Below are positions 5,056 through 11,707 of a stretch of DNA of 17,194 bases, one piece after another; position 1 is the stretch's first letter, and every line of letters begins with the position of its first letter. The position numbers and the translations under genes are program-made. The notes beneath the pieces are model-generated. The model searched no databases. It worked only from the letters and a program-made list of their open reading frames with translations, and was not told the DNA's origin. Origin of the DNA: Anaerolineales bacterium (GTDB lineage Bacteria > Chloroflexota > Anaerolineae > Epilineales > JAANWY01). Where the stretch lies: assembly GCA_018263655.1 (NCBI GenBank), contig JAANWY010000057.1:1-17194 (forward strand), in the 5' to 3' direction.

Positions 5056-7968
5056 ATGGATGTAACTCTGCAAAGCCGGCGTTGGAAGAGGCGGGGACAA
5101 TTGGCGATCCGCTGGGAGCCAGCAGCCCTCGGTGTCTTCATCACCTTCGGAGCCATCATCCGGCTCGTCGCATTGGGCCGCTACCCGCCTGGCCTCCACT
5201 TCGACGAGGCCGTCTACGGTCTGCTGGCGCGTGACATACTGCACGGTGCCCGCCCGGTCTTCTTCTCCGCGTGGACGGGGCGTGAACCGCTCTACATGTA
5301 CCTGATGGCCGGCACCCAAGCCATCGTCGGCGTTAACATCCTGGCCATTCGGCTGACGTCGGCCTTGATCGCCCTTGTCACACTGCCCCTAACGCATCTG
5401 TTGAGCCGAGAACTCTTCAACCGTCGCGTGGCCCTACTGGCAACCGGCCTCATCGCCGTCAACTACTGGCACCTGACTGTCAGCCGCAACGGCTACCCGA
5501 ACATCCTGATCCCCCCACTGGAAGCCCTGAGCTTCTACTTCCTCTGGCGAGCCTATCAATGTCAGACAAGCGTCGATACCCCAGAGTCGCCCCATCACCC
5601 GCTATCCGAATCCGATCACCCGACATCCGCTAATCTACCTAGCCGTGGGCAATCCGTTGACTACCCATCCGTGCACCGTCTTCTACCCGCTGCCTGGGGA
5701 GGCCTCTTCGCCGGCCTCGTCCTCTACACCTACCTGGCCGCCCGCTTCTACCCGGTCGCGCTCGCGGCTATCGCGGCCTACGCTTTGTTCTTCGACCGGC
5801 GTCGGTTTCTTCGCCGGCTGCCCAGTCTGACTATCGCTATTGTCGTCATGCTGATCATCGTAGCTCCACTCGCCGCACACTTCATCCGCAACCCCCACGA
5901 CTTCGTCGAGCGCGCCGATCAGGTGCTGATCTTCACCCAAGCATCGGGGGTGGCAGAAGGTGTGCGCCTCTTCGCCGGCAACGTGTGGCAGACGGCCCTC
6001 GCCTTCTGCGTGCAAGGGGACCCGCGCTGGCACTACAATCTGCCGGACAAGCCTATCTTCGATCCGCTCATCGCCGCCTTTTTCCTGGCCGGCATCGTCA
6101 TCGCACTGCGCCGTTGGCGAGAGCTACCATACGCAGCCGTGCTGATCTGGACCACCATCATGTGCCTGCCCGGCGTCCTCACAGCCGACCTCCAGCCGGC
6201 CGGCCAGCGCATGTTCGGCGTCTTTCCAGCGCTGATCGTGCTGCCGGCGCTGGGCCTTGACGCCGCCTGGCGCTGGATCGACAACCATCGGCCGAGACTT
6301 GCACCCCTCGCGGTCGTCGGGGGCGTGTTGCTCTTCATCTGGCAAGGCTACAGCACGACGCAGACCTATTTCGGCGACTGGGCGCAGCGTTATGAGACTT
6401 ATGAGATCTTCAACGGCGACTATGCTCAAATGGCTGAGATCGCCCGAGACGAGATGGCGGCCGGTCATACCGCCGTCTTCGCCTCCGAGCACTACAAACA
6501 CCCGACGCTGGCCTACTTGGCGCCGGAGACGATGCGTGACGCTGTGTGGACGCTGGGCGAGCGAGGCCTGGTCTTTCCCGAGCGAAGGACTGACGAGATT
6601 GTCTACTTGGTTCCGCGAAAACCTTTCCCCTCAGACAGCCGCGTTGCCCGCGTGCTCCGCAGTCGAGCACACGCTGTCGAGACTCATGACTTCGCGGGCC
6701 GGCCGGCATTCACGGTTTATCGGTTGGCTGAAGCCACGCCACCCCCATCTGATTCTGAAATCTCGTTTAACGCCGAGGTGGACTTCCTGGACGCTGATTG
6801 GCCAGACACCGTTGACCGCGGCGCGGTCCTCTCGGTGACTGTTCGCTGGCAGGTGTCGAAGTCTGTACGCCAGGCGCGCACTTTCGCCCTGCACCTGGTT
6901 GACGATCAGGGGTTGCTATGGGGGCAGACTGACGAGATGAGCTATCTGGCTGAGCAGTGGCGTCCCGGCGATCAGGTCCGGCAGTGGCTCACACTGCCCG
7001 TGGACTCGACGACGCCAGCCGGCGCCTACGCCCTACATCTCGCCCTCACCGACGAAGCCGCCCACCCGCTGCCGGTTTTGAATCAAAAGGGGGCGCCGAC
7101 GGGGGTGTGGCTCAATTTGGGTCAGATCACGCTGACGGAAGCCGCCGGCCGCATCGAGCCTATCGGGCGAGGTACGCCGTTGGGGCACTCACTGCAAGTC
7201 TTGGATCACAGCCGGCTGATGGCGCCGGTGACGCCTGGCGGGCAGCTCACGCTGTCTGCTGTGTGGCAGAAGACCGGAACATCTGTGGCGGACCAACCTG
7301 TCCAGATTGAGATTGTGGGCCGCAGGGGGGAGACATGGTTTACGAGCCAGAAGCCGATCGCTGGTCAGTACCTGCCATCGGCGTGGCAGGTGGGCGAGGT
7401 GGTGCGGGCACAGTACACTGTCACTGTGCCCGCCGACGCGCTGGCCGGTCAGAGCACCGTCCGCCTGCGGCGGGCCAACGCGATGCTCACACTGGGGCAG
7501 ATCGACGTCCAGGTCGAGGGCCGGCTGTTCACCCTGCCGCATATCCAGACACCGCTCCACGCCACCTTCGGCGAAAGCATCGAATTACTGGGCTACGATT
7601 TGCCGAAGACAGACTTTACGACTCATGAGAAGGTGCCGCTGACACTGTACTGGCGAGCTCGCGGTTCCGTCGACGGTGACTACAAGGTCTTCACGCACCT
7701 GCTGGGACCGTCGGGGCAGGTACAGGGTCAGAAAGATAGCGTGCCGGTGGACGGTACTCGACCAACCGCTGGCTGGGTCGAGGGCGAGATCGTCATCGAT
7801 AAGTACGAAATCCCGTTCTACCCGGACGCACTATCTGGCGCGTACCACATTGAGATTGGCCTCTACGACGCCAAGACGATCGTGCGCCTGCCGGCTTTCG
7901 ATGCCGGCGGTGCTTCCCTCCCCCACAACCGTGTCTTGTTGCTACATGAATTGCAAGTTGAACGTTGA
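5056..7968 (+). CDS. GT39/PMT-like membrane glycosyltransferase with three C-terminal beta-sandwich modules
   Basis: A 970-residue protein. The first ~430 residues contain about ten hydrophobic helices and the GT-C signature P-G-L-H-F-D-E-A in the first outer loop. D50-E51 is the acidic pair expected to act as catalytic base or metal site. This is the ArnT/PMT_2 (GT39) fold, which moves a sugar from a polyprenyl-phosphate donor to a lipid or protein acceptor on the outer face of the membrane. An extracytoplasmic part follows with three related beta-sandwich modules at roughly 590-690, 725-815 and 850-960. The third is clearly homologous to a module in the enzyme encoded at 11704. Residues ~167-211, between helices, are a low-complexity Pro/Ser/His-rich insert encoded by a degenerate ~7-bp repeat. 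ATG 5056 is chosen because the promoter lies directly against it. The donor and acceptor are unknown. Confidence 0.85.
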   Translation: MDVTLQSRRWKRRGQLAIRWEPAALGVFITFGAIIRLVALGRYPPGLHFDEAVYGLLARDILHGARPVFFSAWTGREPLYMYLMAGTQAIVGVNILAIRLTSALIALVTLPLTHLLSRELFNRRVALLATGLIAVNYWHLTVSRNGYPNILIPPLEALSFYFLWRAYQCQTSVDTPESPHHPLSESDHPTSANLPSRGQSVDYPSVHRLLPAAWGGLFAGLVLYTYLAARFYPVALAAIAAYALFFDRRRFLRRLPSLTIAIVVMLIIVAPLAAHFIRNPHDFVERADQVLIFTQASGVAEGVRLFAGNVWQTALAFCVQGDPRWHYNLPDKPIFDPLIAAFFLAGIVIALRRWRELPYAAVLIWTTIMCLPGVLTADLQPAGQRMFGVFPALIVLPALGLDAAWRWIDNHRPRLAPLAVVGGVLLFIWQGYSTTQTYFGDWAQRYETYEIFNGDYAQMAEIARDEMAAGHTAVFASEHYKHPTLAYLAPETMRDAVWTLGERGLVFPERRTDEIVYLVPRKPFPSDSRVARVLRSRAHAVETHDFAGRPAFTVYRLAEATPPPSDSEISFNAEVDFLDADWPDTVDRGAVLSVTVRWQVSKSVRQARTFALHLVDDQGLLWGQTDEMSYLAEQWRPGDQVRQWLTLPVDSTTPAGAYALHLALTDEAAHPLPVLNQKGAPTGVWLNLGQITLTEAAGRIEPIGRGTPLGHSLQVLDHSRLMAPVTPGGQLTLSAVWQKTGTSVADQPVQIEIVGRRGETWFTSQKPIAGQYLPSAWQVGEVVRAQYTVTVPADALAGQSTVRLRRANAMLTLGQIDVQVEGRLFTLPHIQTPLHATFGESIELLGYDLPKTDFTTHEKVPLTLYWRARGSVDGDYKVFTHLLGPSGQVQGQKDSVPVDGTRPTAGWVEGEIVIDKYEIPFYPDALSGAYHIEIGLYDAKTIVRLPAFDAGGASLPHNRVLLLHELQVER
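5593..5641 (+). repeat. Degenerate ~7-bp tandem repeat inside a glycosyltransferase gene
   Basis: Units such as CGCTATC, CGAATCC, GATCACC, CGACATC and CGCTAAT follow each other in register. They encode part of a hydrophilic Pro/Ser/His-rich loop between two predicted membrane helices. Units are imperfect, so the period is less certain than in the other tracts of the window. Confidence 0.5.
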
Positions 7969-7976
7969 CTCGGCGG

Positions 7977-8006
7977 TTTCCCATTTCCAGTCACGTGGAG
8001 TATAAT
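7977..8006 (+). promoter_or_regulatory. Likely promoter of the Rpn-like nuclease gene
   Basis: A perfect TATAAT (8001-8006) has TTTCCC 18 bp upstream (7977-7982) as a moderate -35. A better box, TTGACT (7965-7970), is 30 bp away, too far to pair with it. The leader to the ATG at 8108 would be about 95 nt. Confidence 0.55.
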
Positions 8007-8107
8007 CTAGGCGCAAAAGTGCCGGTCGCCTGAACGCTTACGCTTGAGCAGTTACGCATAATGAAGCCAAGTTCTAGGAATGCGTCGAGAGGAGTAGCGT
8101 AGCAGCT

Positions 8108-9064
8108 ATGGTGGCAACAGATCACCCACTCAAACTATTGGTTTCGCAGTTCAGCCTCGACTTCGCCACCTGGCTGCTGCAAACAGAAGTCGTTTCAGCC
8201 CAGCAACTGAACGTCGAACTGGCTACAGAATCGGTGCGCCTCGACTCTGTGTTCCGGGTCGTAAAAGCGGACGGCGAGTCGGTGGTGCTGCACATTGAGT
8301 TTCAGGGCCGGCGCAGTGCACTACCGATGGCATTGCGACAGCTCAACTACCAGGCCCGTCTGGTCGTCGAACATGGGTTGCCAGTGACGCTGAACAGCTA
8401 CGTGCTGTACGTCGAGCAATACGCTGGTCCCCAGGATACCGGTGAATACGCCGTCCGCGATTCACAGAGCAACATTTCCATAGCCTGGAACTATACCCCG
8501 ATACACCTTTGGCAGATGCCGGCCAGCGAAATCGTCGCTCTGGGGCGGAACGGCGTACTGCCACTGGTAGGGTTGACGGAAATAGATCGTCCGGGCCGAA
8601 CGATACCCCAAGTGGTCAACCAAATCAGGCGAGAACCGGATCAGGAACTGCGTTCCGGACTGTTCAATGCATTTCTGAGCCTCATGGAGGACAAGGAGTG
8701 TTTAGCCATGTTGGAAAAGATGCTGGAAGACGAAGAGCTACTTCTCGACACGCCGTACTTACGACGGCAACGCGAGCAAGGGCGCGCGGAAGGGCGCGCG
8801 GAAGGGCGTACAGAAGGACGCACGGAAGGACAGATCCAAGGATTGCGCACTGCCATCAAGCGCTTCTGGCTTGCGCGATCCGATCCGCCGTACTCCAAGG
8901 TAAAAGAGCTGGAAAGCCGACTCTCAACTATTGAAGAAATGGCGACACTGGAAGCCCTGGTTGCAGTTGCTGCACGGGCAGAGAGCTTAGATGTGTTTCT
9001 GCAGCAGCTTGCCGCTGAAGCGCTGTCTCGAAACAGTGACGAGACAGAAGAGGACCAAGCGTAG
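8108..9064 (+). CDS. Rpn/PD-(D/E)XK nuclease family protein (putative transposase-like)
   Basis: A 318-residue protein. The N-terminal part has the PD-(D/E)XK core as found in Rpn/YhgA-type proteins: L-D-S-V-F-R-V with D46, followed by the strand V-V-L-H-I-E-F-Q with E64-x-Q66, the E-x-Q variant of the E-x-K triad. Residues ~225-240 are a charged repeat (R-A-E-G / R-T-E-G, four units) encoded by 12-bp DNA repeats at 8780-8827. A helical C-terminal domain follows. E. coli RpnA is a nuclease that promotes recA-independent recombination; the many cyanobacterial and Chloroflexota paralogues are often labelled putative transposases without proof of transposition. GAGAGGAG (8087-8094) lies 13 nt before the ATG, a rather long spacing; GTG at 8111 is an alternative start. 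A palindromic repetitive element begins only 42-63 bp after the stop codon. Confidence 0.8.
   Translation: MVATDHPLKLLVSQFSLDFATWLLQTEVVSAQQLNVELATESVRLDSVFRVVKADGESVVLHIEFQGRRSALPMALRQLNYQARLVVEHGLPVTLNSYVLYVEQYAGPQDTGEYAVRDSQSNISIAWNYTPIHLWQMPASEIVALGRNGVLPLVGLTEIDRPGRTIPQVVNQIRREPDQELRSGLFNAFLSLMEDKECLAMLEKMLEDEELLLDTPYLRRQREQGRAEGRAEGRTEGRTEGQIQGLRTAIKRFWLARSDPPYSKVKELESRLSTIEEMATLEALVAVAARAESLDVFLQQLAAEALSRNSDETEEDQA
8780..8827 (+). repeat. Four 12-bp tandem units encoding R-(A/T)-E-G repeats
   Basis: The first two units, GGGCGCGCGGAA (8780-8791 and 8792-8803), are identical. The third and fourth are diverged but in register. The 12-bp period keeps the reading frame, and the encoded E-G-R repeat is a common feature of this protein family. 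Confidence 0.8.
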
Positions 9065-9106
9065 AGCCGGCAGACTGTACAGCCGCTATAGAGGTTCAGA
9101 TAATGT

Positions 9107-9220
9107 TTTTGACTCTGCTTACCCGGATGTCATTGCGAGGAGGCACGACGAAGCAATCTTCCCCAAGTAACTGGGAGATTGTTTCGCACAAAACGCTCGC
9201 AATGACACGCTGAGTCAAAA
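9107..9220. repeat. Nested palindromic repetitive element (REP/MITE-like)
   Basis: The inner element (9128-9207) has perfect 12-bp ends, TGTCATTGCGAG and CTCGCAATGACA. Further inward pairing runs CGAAGCAATCTTCCC against GGGAGATTGTTTCG. The core T-C-A-T-T-G-C-G-A-G...A-A-G-C-A-A-T-C is a repeat I recognise as dispersed in many bacterial genomes, including Chloroflexota. Outside it, TTTTGACTCTGC (9107-9118) and GCTGAGTCAAAA (9209-9220) form a second pair of arms with one mismatch, asymmetrically spaced (9 and 1 nt). It lies between the Rpn-like gene and the YfhO-like gene and codes for nothing. Confidence 0.8.
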
Positions 9221-9256
9221 TCTTTTTCTGAAAGTCTATAGCGCCGTGTGTGCCTG

Positions 9257-11707
9257 ATGAAGCGCTCCGGTGAGGGCCGTCTCGATCCACTTCGCGACGG
9301 GCTGGCCATCGGGCTGCTCGCCCTGCTGACCGCTGTCTTCTTCTGGCGTCTGCTCTTCACCGACGGCGTATGGATGCCGGCCGGCGGCGGCGATTTGGCC
9401 GGTTTTCTCTACCCAACCTATCATTTTGTTGCTGATAGCTTGAGGCAAGGCGACATTCCGCTCTGGAATCCCTACCTCTACGCCGGCGCCCCCCACGTCG
9501 CCGACATCCAATCAGGTGCCTTCTACCCCATAAACCTCCTCGCCTTCGGGCTGACCAGCGAAGTGACGTACCGGCTGATGGAACTGCTGTCGGTGTTCCA
9601 CTTCTTCGTGGCTGGCGCCGCCATGTATCTGTGCCTGCGGCTTCTACGACCGGCCATCAACCCCTCCACAGCTCTCGGAAGCCGCAACGCGCAACAAACC
9701 AAATCCAAAATCCGAAATCCCAATTCCCAAATCCCAATTCCATCCGTCGATCCAATCACACGCCCAGCGTGCCTCGTTGGCGCTGTCACCCTGATGTTCT
9801 CCGATCTCTTCATCCTCCACTTCGGCAATCTGAACTTGATCGCGGTGTCGGCCTGGTTGCCGCTGATCTTTCTAGGAACGCATCGGGCGCTGAATGATCG
9901 AAGTGTTGGCTGGAGCCTTTTCGGCGGACTGTGCCTGGCGATGGCGGCGCTGGCCGGCCACGCTCAGCCGCTGCAGTTTAGCGTGATATTGATTGGTCTG
10001 TACACGCTGTATCAGCTAGTTGCCGAACGCCGACACGGATGGCGATGGACGCTGAACAGCGTCGGGCTCGCGGGGCTGGTCGGTGTCGTGGGTCTCGGAC
10101 TGGCCGCACTGAGCCTGTTGCCGGCGCTAGAGATGGTCGGCTACACGCGCCGCGCCAGCCTGACCTACGCCGAAGCGGCGCAATACTCGTTGCCCCCGCA
10201 AGCCCTCATCGGTTTGTTCGTGCCGGATTTCTTTGGTCGGGGTGTGGCCGGCTTCTGGGCGCCGTGGCCGAGGGTCGAAGTTGGTTACCTGGGCGTGCTA
10301 CCATTGGTCCTGGCTGTCGTCGCTGTTGCACTGCGCCGGCGAGATCGACTTGTCTGGTTCTTGACCGGCCTGGCTGTGCTGAGTCTAATGTTGGCGCTGG
10401 GGAACAGCACGCCACTGCACCGGTGGGTGTATGAGATCGTGCCCGGGTTCCAGAATTTGCGCGTGCCGGCCCGCTTCGTGTTTCTAATGGACTTCGCCCT
10501 GGCTGCCTTGGCAGCATTGGGGTTGGATGCGCTGTTGAGGTCACAGACTAGCGTGCGACGCACCGCGCGTATCTTGCCATGGGCTAGCCTGCTCCTAGCC
10601 GCGGTCGTGGCCGGCGTCGGCTACTTGCTCCTCGGCCGTTATCAGCCGGCACCGGAGCGAGTTGCCGGCGCCCTGCGCGGTCTGGCCATTTTCGGGGTAC
10701 TACTGGGGTCGGGCGTGATCTTGATCGTCGCTCGCTCGCGTGGCTGGCTCGGTGTTAGTCTGTTCGGGGGCCTCTGTGTAGCCGTCGTTGCCCTCGATCT
10801 CGTTGGCCTGGGGTCGGGCGTGGATGTCGGCCACCAGAACCCGACGGCCAACTACCACCGTCCACGCATCCTAGCGTTCCTGCGGAATGACCCGGCGCTG
10901 TACCGCATCGAGGTGCGGCCGGAAGTCTGGGGGTGGTGGGCGCCCGACGCGGCGCTAATTCACGGCATTCAGGATGCCGGCGGCACCTACAACCCCCTGC
11001 GCCTGTCCGACTACCAGTTGTATTGGGAGAGCTTGACGGACCGCGCGACGCGGCTCTACGACTTTCTCAATGTGAAGTACCTGCTCGCGCCACCCAACTT
11101 CGGGCTGCCCTGGGATAAATTCTCGCCTGTGCTCGACGACGGTGAAATCATGGTCTATCTGAACCGCGAAGCAGTGCCCCGCGTCCAGATGATATACAAG
11201 ACGCTCGTGGTCGAAGATCAGACGGCTGCTTTTCACACTGTACACAGCGCAGGCTTTGACCCCGCGGAGATGGTCGTGCTAGAAGCTGATCAGATGGTAG
11301 ATCACGCTGCCAGTCGGCCGGCAGCGCTGCCTCACCTGGCCTTCGCCGGCTACGATCTGAACACCGTAGCTGTCGATGTGACAACTGAAACGCCAGGCTA
11401 TCTGGTTCTAAGCGATGTATGGTATCCGGGTTGGCGCGCGGAAATCGACGGGGCTGCCGCGCCGGTCCTCCGGTCGAACTACGCGTTCCGTGCCGTGCCG
11501 GTGCCGGCCGGCAGCCACCGGGTACGGCTTCTCTTCGCGCCCTCCACCTGGAAGATTGGTCTCACGATCAGCGTCGGGGTCTTCGTCGGGACTCTCCTGA
11601 CCGGGGTTTGGCGTTTGCGGGCGAACGAGACAGATGGAGGGGAGAGAGATAGGAGCGGAACAACTCACTGCCCGACCTGCTCTGCTCCGACAGGACACAC
11701 GCCATGA
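9257..11707 (+). CDS. YfhO-family membrane protein (GT-C-like glycosyltransferase)
   Basis: 816 residues from ATG 9257. The N-terminal outer loop carries G-G-G-D-L (D46) and P-L-W-N-P-Y-L-Y-A-G-A-P (about 67-78), then Q-S-G-A-F-Y-P, the signature of YfhO/BPSS family proteins. These are polytopic membrane enzymes related to GT-C transferases; characterised Gram-positive YfhO-type proteins help attach sugars to surface polymers. About a dozen hydrophobic helices follow, then an outer C-terminal domain with G-Y-L-V-L-S-D-V-W-Y-P-G-W (about 713-725), also typical. A GTG at 9248 could start it three codons earlier; no ribosome binding site favours either. Residues ~136-169 are an atypical N/Q/P/I-rich insert made by six 7-bp repeats. 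The stop codon overlaps the next start (ATGA), so the two proteins are probably made together. Donor and acceptor are unknown. Confidence 0.85.
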   Translation: MKRSGEGRLDPLRDGLAIGLLALLTAVFFWRLLFTDGVWMPAGGGDLAGFLYPTYHFVADSLRQGDIPLWNPYLYAGAPHVADIQSGAFYPINLLAFGLTSEVTYRLMELLSVFHFFVAGAAMYLCLRLLRPAINPSTALGSRNAQQTKSKIRNPNSQIPIPSVDPITRPACLVGAVTLMFSDLFILHFGNLNLIAVSAWLPLIFLGTHRALNDRSVGWSLFGGLCLAMAALAGHAQPLQFSVILIGLYTLYQLVAERRHGWRWTLNSVGLAGLVGVVGLGLAALSLLPALEMVGYTRRASLTYAEAAQYSLPPQALIGLFVPDFFGRGVAGFWAPWPRVEVGYLGVLPLVLAVVAVALRRRDRLVWFLTGLAVLSLMLALGNSTPLHRWVYEIVPGFQNLRVPARFVFLMDFALAALAALGLDALLRSQTSVRRTARILPWASLLLAAVVAGVGYLLLGRYQPAPERVAGALRGLAIFGVLLGSGVILIVARSRGWLGVSLFGGLCVAVVALDLVGLGSGVDVGHQNPTANYHRPRILAFLRNDPALYRIEVRPEVWGWWAPDAALIHGIQDAGGTYNPLRLSDYQLYWESLTDRATRLYDFLNVKYLLAPPNFGLPWDKFSPVLDDGEIMVYLNREAVPRVQMIYKTLVVEDQTAAFHTVHSAGFDPAEMVVLEADQMVDHAASRPAALPHLAFAGYDLNTVAVDVTTETPGYLVLSDVWYPGWRAEIDGAAAPVLRSNYAFRAVPVPAGSHRVRLLFAPSTWKIGLTISVGVFVGTLLTGVWRLRANETDGGERDRSGTTHCPTCSAPTGHTP
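9701..9742 (+). repeat. Six tandem 7-bp units (AAATCCC-like) inside the YfhO-like gene
   Basis: Consecutive heptamers AAATCCA, AAATCCG, AAATCCC, AATTCCC, AAATCCC, AATTCCA. They encode K-I-R-N-P-N-S-Q-I-P-I-P, in a loop between two membrane helices where family members usually have only a short turn. Confidence 0.9.
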
